DNA of 64,000 nucleotides, taken from Candidatus Fermentithermobacillus carboniphilus. Its GTDB lineage: Bacteria; Bacillota; Sulfobacillia; Fermentithermobacillales; Fermentithermobacillaceae. The notes under the pieces are model-generated. The model was not told the origin of the DNA, made no database searches, and saw nothing but the letters and a program-made list of their open reading frames with translations. A program made the position numbers and the translations under genes. Positions 46,472 to 55,311 of this stretch are shown in pieces (position 1 is the first letter of the stretch; every line of letters starts with the position of its first letter). The stretch covers positions 124,001-188,000 of the forward strand of contig CP062796.1 of the NCBI GenBank assembly GCA_018208355.1. Reading direction: 5' to 3'.

Positions 46472-48021
46472 GAAACGAACTCATAGTCGGGGTCTCCATG
46501 GGGGTCCTGGCGTTCCTGGGACTACGGGGTTATAACGTTTTCCCGATACTCCTCTTAGCGGCTCTCGGGTACTTCCTTTTTGCGTCTGGAGGTCAGCTAC
46601 GGGACATAGGCCGGAGGAAAGTGGGCGCAGTCGCCGGTGAAAGCCCCGGGGTGACTTTTCACGATATAGGCGGGCAGACGGTGGCGAAAAGAGAACTCAC
46701 AGAAGCATTGGAATTCCTGAGAAACTACGACCGCGCCAGGCAGCTCGGGATCAGGCCGCTGAAAGGCATTTTGCTCTCAGGCCCACCCGGTACCGGAAAA
46801 ACGCTGTTAGCCAAAGCAGCTGCCAACTACACCGATTCGGTGTTCATCTCGGCGTCAGGTTCCGAGTTCATCGAGGTCTATGCGGGACTTGGTGCCCAGA
46901 GGGTGCGGGAACTCTTCCAGAGAGCCAGAAAACTTGCCAGGGAACGGAAGAAGTCCAGCGCTGTAATATTCATCGATGAGATAGAGGTGCTCGCGGGGAG
47001 ACGCGGTTCGCAGGTGGGTCACCTGGAGTACGACCAGACCTTAAACCAGCTTCTGGTCGAGATGGACGGGTTAACTTTTGAGGACGACGTTCGGATCCTC
47101 GTCATAGGTGCCACTAACCGGGCCGATCTCCTAGATCCGGCCATCCAAAGGCCGGGGAGGTTCGACCGGATGGTCAGAGTGGACTTGCCCGACAAAGATG
47201 GCAGGCTGGAAATACTGAAGCTGCATCTCAGAAATAAACCCCTGGCGAAAGACGTAGACCTCGAGCGTCTCGCTAAGGAGACTTACGGCCTGTCCGGGGC
47301 GCACCTAGAAAGCCTGTGCAATGAGGCGGCAATCCTGGCCTTGAGGCAGGGAGCCAGCGAAATAAGCCAGAAGGACCTGGAGGAAGCCCTGGACAAGGTG
47401 ATCATGGGGGAGAAACTCGACAGGCGTCCTTCAGAAATGGAGCTGAAGAGAGTATCGGTTCACGAGGCGGGCCACGCCATCTTCGCCGAAAAAGTTAGGC
47501 CCGGCTCTGTAGCGGAGGTCACCGTATCGCCAAGGGGGAATGCCCTGGGATACGTGAGGCACTCACCCAAGGAAGATATGTACCTGTATCCTCGGGAGAC
47601 GCTTGAAGATGAAGTCGCTATCCTCCTGGCGGGAGCTCTGGCCGAGGACATGGTGTTCGGGTCGAGAAGCACAGGAGCTTCCAACGATTTCGAAAGGGCC
47701 CTGGACATTGCCAAACGTATAGTGAGCTACGGCATGTCGCCCCTCGGGGTAGTGGACAGGGATACCGCTCCTCCGGAAGCTCTGGCCAGAGCCACGCGAG
47801 AGATCATCTCGCGGGCCGAGTCTCGAGTAATAAGTGTGCTCAAGCGTCACGAGGACGTTCTGAGACAGATCGCCGGAGAACTCTTCGAGAAAGAAAGAGT
47901 ATCCGGGGACCAACTGAGGCAGCTTCTAGGCAAGCGGTCTGAACTGCGCTGGAAGTGGAGAAAGATTCCTGTCAGAAGAGGAAAAACGAAAGCCGGGGTA
48001 GAAGCTCTTACGTGGAGGTGA
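46468..48021 (+). CDS. FtsH-like AAA+ zinc metalloprotease without ectodomain
   Basis: Membrane AAA protease of 517 aa. Two short helices (about 4-19 and 24-39) are separated by only a few residues, so the roughly 70-100 residue extracytoplasmic domain of normal FtsH is absent. AAA module: Walker A GPPGTGKT (105-112), Walker B IFIDEIE (167-173), arginine finger region RPGRFDR (228-234). Peptidase: HEAGH (332-336) with a third ligand probably Asp407, and a C-terminal helical part with a basic tail. All catalytic residues are present, so it should be active. It sits between a coupled TM protein and cinA, at a place where pgsA is found in many Firmicutes. Confidence 0.9.
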   Translation: MRNELIVGVSMGVLAFLGLRGYNVFPILLLAALGYFLFASGGQLRDIGRRKVGAVAGESPGVTFHDIGGQTVAKRELTEALEFLRNYDRARQLGIRPLKGILLSGPPGTGKTLLAKAAANYTDSVFISASGSEFIEVYAGLGAQRVRELFQRARKLARERKKSSAVIFIDEIEVLAGRRGSQVGHLEYDQTLNQLLVEMDGLTFEDDVRILVIGATNRADLLDPAIQRPGRFDRMVRVDLPDKDGRLEILKLHLRNKPLAKDVDLERLAKETYGLSGAHLESLCNEAAILALRQGASEISQKDLEEALDKVIMGEKLDRRPSEMELKRVSVHEAGHAIFAEKVRPGSVAEVTVSPRGNALGYVRHSPKEDMYLYPRETLEDEVAILLAGALAEDMVFGSRSTGASNDFERALDIAKRIVSYGMSPLGVVDRDTAPPEALARATREIISRAESRVISVLKRHEDVLRQIAGELFEKERVSGDQLRQLLGKRSELRWKWRKIPVRRGKTKAGVEALTWR

Positions 48022-48025
48022 TACG

Positions 48026-49270
48026 GTGCACGCGGAAATCTTATCCGTGGGTACGGAGCTTCTACTGGGCGAAATCACTGATACTAACGCGCAATACATC
48101 TCCGCGCGACTCAAAGATATCGGAGTCGACGTTTTCAGGAGAGTGACTGTCGGAGACAATCCGGCGCGCCTCGAGGCGGCCTTCAGGGAAGCCATCGGGC
48201 GCGCCGATATTATCATCGCTACAGGTGGTCTCGGCCCGACCGAGGATGACCTGACTGCCCAGTGTCTTGCCGCGAGCCTAGGGAGAAAGCTGGTCTTCAA
48301 CGAGGCGGCCTGGGCTCTCATCGAGGAGAGATTGAGGAAGAGAGGGCGGGCGGGGAGCGAGGCCGATAAGAAACAGGCCTACATAATCGAAGGCGGTCTT
48401 TTCTTTCCCAACCGGGAGGGTACCGCTCCTGGGCAGGCGGTGTTGTTCGACGGAAAACTCGCCGCCATACTCCCGGGGCCTCCGCGTGAGATGAGGCCCA
48501 TGTTTGATACCCAGGTCCTGCCTCTTATCTGCAAAACTTACGAGGGACTCCAGCCCATACTTTCCGTTAACCTGAAACTCGTCGGGATCCCGGAAGCAAA
48601 GGTCAACGAAGTCCTCAAGGACCTGATGGAGAGCGCAAACCCGTCATGTGCGCCTTACGTGGGGGTGGGCGAAGTCCGCATTCGGATAGCGGCAAAAGGA
48701 TCTTCCACCAGAGAAGCTCAGTTAATGCTTTCCAAGGTGGAAGAAGAAGTCCGGAGGAGGCTCGGCGGGTACATTTACGGCCAAGACGAGGAGACGCTGG
48801 AAGAAGCCGTCGCGGTTCTCCTTAGAAAGCGGGGCATGACCCTGGCTGTGGCTGAATCGGTGACCGGGGGCCTCGTCTGCCATCGCCTTACGGGGGTTCC
48901 AGGCATCTCCCGCCATTTGATCGCGGGGATGGTTGCATACAGCCCGAAGATAAAAGTGTCTTGCCTAGGGGTTCCTTCAGAGGCGGCTTTACGGGATCAG
49001 GCAGTGAACGAGGAGGTCGCAAGGTCGATGGCGGAAGGTATAAGACGTCTTGCCGGGGCCGATATCGGGCTTGCCACCACCGGGTTCGCGGGACCAGAGG
49101 GGGGAACCGAGAGAGAACCGGTCGGAACCGTTTACGTGGGGCTCTCGGATAAGCGCGGTTACCTCGTAGATAGGCAGGTGTACCCTGGTTCAAGGTCCAG
49201 CGTGAAGGAATTTGGTGCCCAGCGTGCCCTGTATATCCTCTGGAAACATCTGAAAGAATGGGAAAAGTAG
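48026..49270 (+). CDS. cinA: CinA-like competence/damage-inducible protein
   Basis: Two-domain protein of 414 aa: N-terminal MoCF (COG1058) domain (about 1-170; SVGTELLLGEITDTNAQY, ATGGLGPTEDD) and C-terminal CinA domain (from about 250; AVAESVTGGLVCHRLT, TGFAGPEGG) of the nicotinamide-nucleotide amidase type. The family recycles NMN and hydrolyses ADP-ribose. GTG 48026 has GGAGGTG upstream. Common neighbour of recA in Firmicutes. Confidence 0.94.
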   Translation: MHAEILSVGTELLLGEITDTNAQYISARLKDIGVDVFRRVTVGDNPARLEAAFREAIGRADIIIATGGLGPTEDDLTAQCLAASLGRKLVFNEAAWALIEERLRKRGRAGSEADKKQAYIIEGGLFFPNREGTAPGQAVLFDGKLAAILPGPPREMRPMFDTQVLPLICKTYEGLQPILSVNLKLVGIPEAKVNEVLKDLMESANPSCAPYVGVGEVRIRIAAKGSSTREAQLMLSKVEEEVRRRLGGYIYGQDEETLEEAVAVLLRKRGMTLAVAESVTGGLVCHRLTGVPGISRHLIAGMVAYSPKIKVSCLGVPSEAALRDQAVNEEVARSMAEGIRRLAGADIGLATTGFAGPEGGTEREPVGTVYVGLSDKRGYLVDRQVYPGSRSSVKEFGAQRALYILWKHLKEWEK

Positions 49271-49375
49271 GGTTCGAGCGGTTCTGGGCGCTCAAACCTT
49301 AAGACTTCTCCTTCGGAAACGGAGGTTACACCTCATCAGCCACCCGGCTCATTCTCGATAACGAGGTGATCCTTC

Positions 49376-50044
49376 TTGGAAAAGGATAGGTTCCGCGGGT
49401 TCGTGGCAGTTGGGGTTTCCGGGGAAGTCAGGGATTTACTCGGTTCGGTAGCATCGCGTCTTGCGCCCCGGTTCCCCCAGTACCGGTTCGTATCCTGCGA
49501 AAACCTTCACATCACATTACTGTTCTTGGGTGACGGCATCGAGCGGAACATGACTGAGGTCATCCTGTCGTCGCTGTATGATGCGGTACGCGGGGTCTCC
49601 GCTTTCGATCTGGGGTTGGGTGCTCCCGGGTCGTTTCCGGAAACCGGCACGCCCAGGGTTCTCTACATAGGGATAGGCGCGGGGCGAGACCGACTGGAAG
49701 ACTTGGCCCGGAAAGTCCGACGGAGCCTTTCCGTTTTGGGTTTTCACGAGGACAAACCATTTCAGGCCCACATCACTCTCGCGAGGAGGAAAAGGGAAAA
49801 CAGGTTTCGGAGACACACAGGAAATCTCTCAGACGAATCTTCATTGTGGCGCGAGACTGCCGTCCGGGCGCTGGGGAAAGACGACCCCCCGTGCTGTCCG
49901 GCAACGAAGGCAATCTGGCGAGTGGCGGAAATCCTTCTTATGGAAAGCATCCTGGCTCCCCAGGGGGCTTCCTACGAGGTGCTGGGCAGGATACCGCTGG
50001 GGGATGCAGGGGTTTGGGAGACGTCCGGGCGAACAGATGTATAA
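49376..50044 (+). CDS. thpR: RNA 2',3'-cyclic phosphodiesterase (ThpR, 2H family)
   Basis: 2H phosphoesterase, formerly called 2'-5' RNA ligase, of 222 aa. Both catalytic HxTx motifs are present: HITL at 45-48 and HITL at 132-135. The last 60 residues contain a Cys-bearing insert (DDPPCCPATKAIW) before the final strand, slightly longer than usual. TTG 49376 is preceded by GAGGTG. Lies between cinA and recA. Confidence 0.9.
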   Translation: MEKDRFRGFVAVGVSGEVRDLLGSVASRLAPRFPQYRFVSCENLHITLLFLGDGIERNMTEVILSSLYDAVRGVSAFDLGLGAPGSFPETGTPRVLYIGIGAGRDRLEDLARKVRRSLSVLGFHEDKPFQAHITLARRKRENRFRRHTGNLSDESSLWRETAVRALGKDDPPCCPATKAIWRVAEILLMESILAPQGASYEVLGRIPLGDAGVWETSGRTDV

Positions 50045-50051
50045 TGTCTCG

Positions 50052-50080
50052 TTGCCGACTATTACCTGAGATGCTATACT
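50052..50080 (+). promoter_or_regulatory. putative sigma-A promoter of recA
   Basis: TTGCCG (50052-50057), 17-base spacer, TATACT (50075-50080), with a TGC just upstream giving an extended -10. A GAACG half-site follows, but a full LexA box (CGAAC-N4-GTTCG) is not seen. Confidence 0.6.
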
Positions 50081-50132
50081 TGACGGGGAACGTACTGCCA
50101 GGGTTGCGTGGTGGCTCTAAGGAGTGGAGAAA

Positions 50133-51176
50133 ATGTTAGAGAAAGAAAAAGCTCTGGAATTGGCGGTCGCTCAGATAGAGAAGCAATTTGGAAAAGGCTC
50201 CATCATGAGATGGGGAGAAGCTTCTCAGAAAATGGCGGTGGATGTCATACCCACGGGAGCCCTGGCACTGGATATCGCTTTGGGGATTGGAGGATTGCCC
50301 CGCGGGAGGATCGTTGAGATTTACGGTCCCGAAGGCTCGGGTAAGACCACGGTCGCGCTTCATATAATAGCCGAAGCCCAGAAATTGGGCGGGATCGCCG
50401 CGTTCATAGACGCCGAACACGCGCTTGACCCGCTGTATGCCAAGAGGCTGGGAGTCGATGTGGATAACCTCCTGATATCTCAGCCTGACACGGGTGAACA
50501 AGCCCTCGAGATCGCGGAAGCCCTGGTGAGGAGCGGAGCGGTCGACTGCATCGTGGTTGATTCGGTCGCCGCCCTGGCCCCGAGGGCTGAGATCGAAGGC
50601 GAGATGGGTGACGCCCATATGGGCCTACAGGCTCGCCTCATGTCTCAGGCCTTGAGAAAGCTGACGGCGGTGATATCCAAGTCGAAGTCAATAGCCGTTT
50701 TCATAAACCAGGTCCGGGAGAAAATCGGGGTAATGTTCGGCAACCCTGAGACTACCCCGGGAGGCAGGGCTCTCAAGTTCTACGCGTCTGTCCGGTTGGA
50801 CGTCCGGAAAGTGGAAAATATCAAACAGGGTCAGGACACCATCGGAGCCCGGACAAGGGTGAGAGTGGTGAAGAACAAGCTCTCGCCGCCTTTCAAGGAA
50901 GCCGAGTTCGACATCATTTACGGGGAAGGCATATCCCGTGAGGGTTCTCTCTTAGACGTGGGGGTAACCCAGAACGTCATAACCAGGACCGGCACCTGGT
51001 ATTCTTACGGCGAGATGCGCCTTGGACAAGGAAAGGAAGGAGCCCGGCAGTTCTTGAAGGAGCACCCGGAGGTCTGCCGCGAGATCGAAGATAAAATCAG
51101 AAACCTTCTGAAGATGGGTACTGTGAAACCCGCGGCTGCATCCGACGACCGGGCAGAAACGGACGCTGATGTGTAG
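50133..51176 (+). CDS. recA: recombinase RecA
   Basis: DNA strand-exchange protein and SOS co-protease, 347 aa. Walker A GPEGSGKT (65-72), Walker [16 protein letters not shown] region (about 140-154), and loop L2 [22 protein letters not shown]. The C-terminal tail is acidic ([10 protein letters not shown]). ATG 50133 has AAGGAG 10 bases upstream; GTG 50124 is too close to it. Followed directly by recX. Confidence 0.97.
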   Translation: MLEKEKALELAVAQIEKQFGKGSIMRWGEASQKMAVDVIPTGALALDIALGIGGLPRGRIVEIYGPEGSGKTTVALHIIAEAQKLGGIAAFIDAEHALDPLYAKRLGVDVDNLLISQPDTGEQALEIAEALVRSGAVDCIVVDSVAALAPRAEIEGEMGDAHMGLQARLMSQALRKLTAVISKSKSIAVFINQVREKIGVMFGNPETTPGGRALKFYASVRLDVRKVENIKQGQDTIGARTRVRVVKNKLSPPFKEAEFDIIYGEGISREGSLLDVGVTQNVITRTGTWYSYGEMRLGQGKEGARQFLKEHPEVCREIEDKIRNLLKMGTVKPAAASDDRAETDADV

Positions 51177-51659
51177 GTGCGTGGACGAGAGAGAGAGGCA
51201 CGGTCGGCGATGGATGTCGCCTTGAGAATTCTCTCAAGGCGCAGAGTGAGTTCCGGTGAGATGGAGGCTTTGCTGCTGCGGAAAGGATACACAGGCGATG
51301 AAGTGGGCAATTGCCTCGACAGGCTGAAAGACTGGGGTTACCTGGATGATAGGTCCCTTGCCAGAGACATAGTGTCTTCCATGGTCAAGGCCTGTCCTGT
51401 GGGTAAAGCGCGTGCGATGTTCGAGCTCGAAAGACGACGTTTTCAGAAAGAACTTGCAAGAGAAGTAGTTGAAGAAGTCTATAACGGGTTGGTCGAAGAA
51501 GAGCTGGCAAAGGTCGCAGCCGAACGGTACTTCGGCGATAAGAAGGAAAGGTCATTGAAAGATTGTCATCGTCTGGCGAGGTGGCTCTTGAGAAGGGGTT
51601 TCGAGCCCGAAACGGTTCATTCTATTGTATCGAGCTTTGGCCAGATGTGTGACGAGTAA
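51177..51659 (+). CDS. recX: regulatory protein RecX
   Basis: Helical-repeat modulator of RecA filaments, 160 aa. Typical start RILSRRRVSSGEMEALLLRKGY and DRLKDWGYLDDRSLA repeat; the C-terminal repeat ends with RWLLRRGFEPETVHSIV. GTG 51177 follows the recA stop directly; ATG 51210 with a GAGAGG upstream is an equally good start. Co-transcription with recA is expected. Confidence 0.88.
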   Translation: MRGREREARSAMDVALRILSRRRVSSGEMEALLLRKGYTGDEVGNCLDRLKDWGYLDDRSLARDIVSSMVKACPVGKARAMFELERRRFQKELAREVVEEVYNGLVEEELAKVAAERYFGDKKERSLKDCHRLARWLLRRGFEPETVHSIVSSFGQMCDE

Positions 51660-51892
51660 GATCAACTAAACCGTCTCCGGCTAGAACGAGACTGGGACAC
51701 CGGACTTTCGTCATATACCTGGGTTTTTGGGAGAGAAAACGAGTCACGTTACGTGGCTTAAAAGATAATTTTGTTCCGGAATCTTGGTGATACGTGTGGA
51801 TTCATTTGTGCCGGGTGGCGAATCGGGTATGGATCTGTATCTTGGATAGACCGTAAGTCCAGGTATATTTCCGATCATGTCTCAGCCAGTAC

Positions 51893-51915
51893 AGCCGGGC
51901 GTTGCTCGGCTTTTT
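51893..51915 (+). terminator. intrinsic terminator between recX and rny
   Basis: AGCCGGGC (51893-51900) and GCTCGGCT (51904-51911) with a 3-base loop and one G-T pair, then TTTT. It lies 42 bases before rny, so it may end the recA-recX transcript or attenuate rny. The rest of 51660-51892 shows nothing I can assign. Confidence 0.7.
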
Positions 51916-51956
51916 GCGTTGTGAGACATTGTGCGGTTTTAAGGAGGTGAGGGAGT

Positions 51957-53486
51957 ATGCAATATCTCTTGTACGCAATAATTCTCCTGGCAGGTATCAC
52001 AGTAGGGTATTTTCTGCGGAGGGCCATCGGAGAATCTAAGATATCTTCTGCCGAGGCGGAAGCCAGGAGGATTCTGGACGAAGCTACAAAAGCCGCGGAA
52101 ACCAAGCGCCGTGAGATCCTGCTTGAAGCGAGAGACGACGCCCAGAGATTGAGAGACGAGGTAGAAAGGGAAGTCCGCGAGAGGCGTCAGGAGATCCAGA
52201 GGCTCGAACGCAGGCTTATGAACAAGGAGGAAGCCCTGGAGCGGCGCCAGGAGCTATTGACCCAGAAGGAAGAAAACCTATCGAGACAAGAAAAGGCGCT
52301 TGCGGAGAAAGAGCGCCTGCTAGAAAACCTCCACGAGGAGGCCATGAAGGAGCTGGAGCGGATATCGGGTCTTCCCCGGGATGAAGCTCGGGAAAGGATC
52401 CTTTCTGAGGTTCGCGAAGCAGTCAAAGAAGAAACCGCGAGAATCATAAGGGACGCCGAGGCTCAGGCCAAAGAAGAGGCGGAGGTCCGAGCGAAGAATA
52501 TAATCAGTCTGGCGATCCAGAGATGTGCTGCAGACCACGTGGCCGAGAATACGGTTTCGGTGGTGGAACTGCCCAGCGATGAGATGAAAGGAAGGATCAT
52601 CGGTCGAGAGGGGAGGAACATAAGGACCCTCGAGACACTGACCGGAATAGAACTCATAATCGACGATACGCCCGAAGCGGTTATCCTCTCCGGTTTTGAC
52701 CCGATAAGACGAGAAGTGGCTAGGCTCGCTCTTGAGCGTCTTGTCGCCGACGGGAGGATCCATCCGGCGCGTATAGAGGAAATGGTAGAGAAGGCCCAGA
52801 AGGACGTCGAAAACCTTATCAAACAAGAAGGTGAGCAAGCTGCTCTCAAACTCGGCGTCCATGGTCTCCATCCTGAACTCATAAAACTTTTGGGCAGGTT
52901 GCGATTCAGGACAAGTTACGGGCAGAACGTCCTCAAACATTCTATAGAGGTGGCTCAGCTTGCCGCCAACATGGCAGGCGAGATCGGGGCGGACGTGGTT
53001 GTCGCCAAGCGAGCTGGGCTCTTGCATGACATAGGAAAGGCGGTGGACCACGAGGTTGAGGGATCTCATGTGGCCATCGGCGTTAGTCTTTTGAGGCGTT
53101 ACAGGGAATCACACGAGGTCATCCGGGCGATGGAAGCTCATCACGGTGACGTGGAACCCCAGTCTGTAGAGGCTTTCCTTGTCTCTGCGGCTGACGCCAT
53201 TTCGGCTGCACGTCCCGGAGCCAGGCGCGAGACCCTCGAGATGTACTTGAAGCGTCTCGAAAAACTGGAAGATATCGCCAACTCATTTGATGGAGTCGAA
53301 AAGGCCTACGCCATCCAGGCGGGACGCGAGATCAGGATAATGGTAAAGCCAGAGAAAATAGATGATCTGGGAGCAGTGAATTTGGCCCGGGAGATAGTGA
53401 AGAAGATCGAGAAGGAACTGGAGTATCCCGGGCAGATCAAGGTCACTGTGATAAGGGAAACGAGGGCAATCGGATATGCCAAGTAA
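51957..53486 (+). CDS. rny: ribonuclease Y
   Basis: Membrane-tethered endoribonuclease that starts mRNA decay in Firmicutes. 509 aa: N-terminal TM helix (1-17), a long charged coiled coil (about 25-190), KH domain with the [15 protein letters not shown] loop near 210-225, and HD domain with His357-Asp358 (LLHDIGK). AAGGAGGTG upstream of ATG 51957. Its end overlaps the next gene by 11 bases. Confidence 0.96.
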   Translation: MQYLLYAIILLAGITVGYFLRRAIGESKISSAEAEARRILDEATKAAETKRREILLEARDDAQRLRDEVEREVRERRQEIQRLERRLMNKEEALERRQELLTQKEENLSRQEKALAEKERLLENLHEEAMKELERISGLPRDEARERILSEVREAVKEETARIIRDAEAQAKEEAEVRAKNIISLAIQRCAADHVAENTVSVVELPSDEMKGRIIGREGRNIRTLETLTGIELIIDDTPEAVILSGFDPIRREVARLALERLVADGRIHPARIEEMVEKAQKDVENLIKQEGEQAALKLGVHGLHPELIKLLGRLRFRTSYGQNVLKHSIEVAQLAANMAGEIGADVVVAKRAGLLHDIGKAVDHEVEGSHVAIGVSLLRRYRESHEVIRAMEAHHGDVEPQSVEAFLVSAADAISAARPGARRETLEMYLKRLEKLEDIANSFDGVEKAYAIQAGREIRIMVKPEKIDDLGAVNLAREIVKKIEKELEYPGQIKVTVIRETRAIGYAK

Positions 53487-54033
53487 ACGCGATAATAGGT
53501 CATCAGATGAAGTTACTCAAAAACGGAGGCGTCGTCGGGCTTCCAAGAAGGATATTGAAGTCCTGGCGACCCTTCTTGTGGCATATCCGCAGGTTTCGCG
53601 CGCTACTTTCGATCCGGAGCGGAAGACTCTCGGCCTCGTTTTCCTGTGTCGCGGGCCCGTTGGCAAGAAGAGAAGGACCGATCTCGAGAGAATATATAAA
53701 GACTCCGTAGAAGTATACCTGTCCCTGATAGGAAGAAAGCCGGGATATCTCGCCTCGTCATGGGAACAGATGGACAGGTTCTGCTCTTTCCAGGTCGAAA
53801 GGGACGTGGCCACCCTTACTCCGGGAGAGCTGAACATGACCGTGGATCTCGTGTGCAGTCATGTTGACGTCGTATCGGCCATAGACGGCAGCACTTGCGT
53901 TGAAGATCCGGAATTCTCGTGGTCAGCCCGGGCTTTTCTCAAAGAGGTGCTCGACAAAGTACAAGACCTCGAGAGCCCGAGGAAGCTGGTGGCTCTCAGG
54001 GAAGGGGAAAAAGTTCTAGTATTCGACAAGTGA
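53476..54033 (+). CDS. hypothetical protein overlapping rny
   Basis: Soluble protein of 185 aa starting inside the rny 3' end (ATG 53476). The first 25 residues are very basic ([11 protein letters not shown]), then an alpha/beta region with [21 protein letters not shown] and [15 protein letters not shown]; no catalytic motif or family recognised. The basic arm suggests nucleic acid or ribosome contact, and the coupling to rny suggests a role near RNA decay, but this is inference only. Confidence 0.7.
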   Translation: MPSKRDNRSSDEVTQKRRRRRASKKDIEVLATLLVAYPQVSRATFDPERKTLGLVFLCRGPVGKKRRTDLERIYKDSVEVYLSLIGRKPGYLASSWEQMDRFCSFQVERDVATLTPGELNMTVDLVCSHVDVVSAIDGSTCVEDPEFSWSARAFLKEVLDKVQDLESPRKLVALREGEKVLVFDK

Positions 54034-54076
54034 CCGTTTGGGATGAGTGGTCTTAAATGGGAAGGAAGGGTCAGCT

Positions 54077-54859
54077 GTGGTAAATCTTCTTTTCATAGGA
54101 GATGTATTCGGGTCACCCGGGAGAGAGTTCTTAAAACTGCACCTTCCTTCCCTCATCTCCAGGTATGAGGCGAACTTCGTTGTGGTCAACGGAGAAAATG
54201 CTGCGGGAGGAAACGGTCTTACGCCTGAAGTGGCCCAGGAGCTATTCTCCTACGGAGTGGATGTCTTGACGTCTGGGAATCATATCTGGGATAAGAAGGA
54301 AATACTCCCCGTCATGGACACAGAACAGAGGATCCTGAGGCCCCTGAACTATCCTCCAGGTATCCCTGGACGGGGGTCGGGGGTCTTCCAAAGTCGAGAT
54401 GGTGACCCTGTGGGGGTCATCAACGTCTGTGGGCGAGTGTTTTCCCCTCAAAACTTGGATTGCCCGTTTCGTGCCCTCGATGTGGAGATATCGAGGTTAA
54501 AGACAATCACCCCGGTAATCCTCGTAGACTTCCACGCAGAAGCCACTTCCGAAAAAGTGGCTGCCGGCTGGTACGTAGACGGTAGAGTGAGTGCTCTTCT
54601 AGGCACCCACACTCATGTTCAGACGGCTGACGAGATTGTTCTCCCGAACGGAACCGGTTACATCACCGATGTCGGGATGACCGGCAGTTACGAAGGCGTC
54701 ATAGGAGTCAAGAAGGACATCATCCTAAAGCACTTTTTGACACAACTGCCCGTACGACACGAAGCGGCGAAAGGCAAAAGGCAGCTGTCGGGAGTCTTCT
54801 GTCGTATCGATTCCTCAGGCAAATGCGAGAAGATCGAAAGGATCCTCATCCGAGAGTGA
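54077..54859 (+). CDS. ymdB: YmdB family metallophosphoesterase
   Basis: Dinuclear metal phosphodiesterase of about 260 aa (TIGR00282 family). Ligand motifs: FIGDVFGSPGR, NGENAAGGNG, TSGNHIWDKKE, VDFHAEATSEK, GTHTHVQTADE. In Bacillus YmdB hydrolyses 2',3'-cyclic nucleotides and affects biofilm and motility decisions. GTG 54077 has GAAGGAAGGG upstream; the frame opens at 54047. The order rny then ymdB is common. Confidence 0.93.
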   Translation: MVNLLFIGDVFGSPGREFLKLHLPSLISRYEANFVVVNGENAAGGNGLTPEVAQELFSYGVDVLTSGNHIWDKKEILPVMDTEQRILRPLNYPPGIPGRGSGVFQSRDGDPVGVINVCGRVFSPQNLDCPFRALDVEISRLKTITPVILVDFHAEATSEKVAAGWYVDGRVSALLGTHTHVQTADEIVLPNGTGYITDVGMTGSYEGVIGVKKDIILKHFLTQLPVRHEAAKGKRQLSGVFCRIDSSGKCEKIERILIRE

Positions 54860-54898
54860 ACCCTGTAAAGTCCTCCTACCTGAAATCATAAAATAACC

Positions 54899-54927
54899 TT
54901 GTCAAATGAAATATCTTCCATTAGAAT
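54899..54927 (+). promoter_or_regulatory. putative promoter of spoVS
   Basis: TTGTCA (54899-54904), 17-base spacer, TAGAAT (54922-54927). About 80 bases upstream of the spoVS start. Confidence 0.6.
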
Positions 54928-54931
54928 GGAA
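54916..54931. promoter_or_regulatory. palindrome over the spoVS -10 box
   Basis: TTCCATT-AG-AATGGAA, a perfect 7-bp inverted repeat with a 2-base spacer, covers the -10 hexamer. Good operator geometry. Confidence 0.45.
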
Positions 54932-55005
54932 ATGCACCAGGTTTCGGTAGGCTTAATCGTATAAAACTGATTTGATGCACAGTTCAGACAATCAATGGGG
55001 GGATA

Positions 55006-55311
55006 ATGGTGGGAGTAACCAACGCAGATCGCCGAGAGACAAGTTCGGTAGAAGTACTAAAGGTATCGTCGCGGTCAAACCCTAATGCAGTCGCCGGGGC
55101 ACTTGCTGGAGTCATCAGGGAAAGAGGTTATGCGGAGATCCAGGGAATAGGGGCGGGAGCGATTAACCAGGCTATTAAAGCCGTGGCGATCGCCCGTGGG
55201 TTCGTCGCCCCCAGCGGTATCGACCTGGTATGCGTCCCAGCGTTTACAGACATCATAATTGACGGGCAGGAACGCACGGCCATAAAACTGATCGTCGGGC
55301 CCAGGAATTAG
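55006..55311 (+). CDS. spoVS: stage V sporulation protein S
   Basis: Small Alba-like protein, very conserved in spore formers and some relatives. The 86-residue core from SSVEVLKVSSRS to IKLIVGPRN is nearly canonical, including VAGALAGVIRERGYAEIQ and IARGFVAPSGIDLVC. The 101-aa form from ATG 55006 has about 14 extra N-terminal residues; GGGGGG is about 5 bases upstream. Loss of spoVS in Bacillus blocks spore coat and core steps at stage V and affects division. Confidence 0.96.
   Translation: MVGVTNADRRETSSVEVLKVSSRSNPNAVAGALAGVIRERGYAEIQGIGAGAINQAIKAVAIARGFVAPSGIDLVCVPAFTDIIIDGQERTAIKLIVGPRN

Noticed and set aside
50085-50105. LexA box ahead of recA
   Set aside because: Only one half-site (GAACG) is present; the second half is absent.
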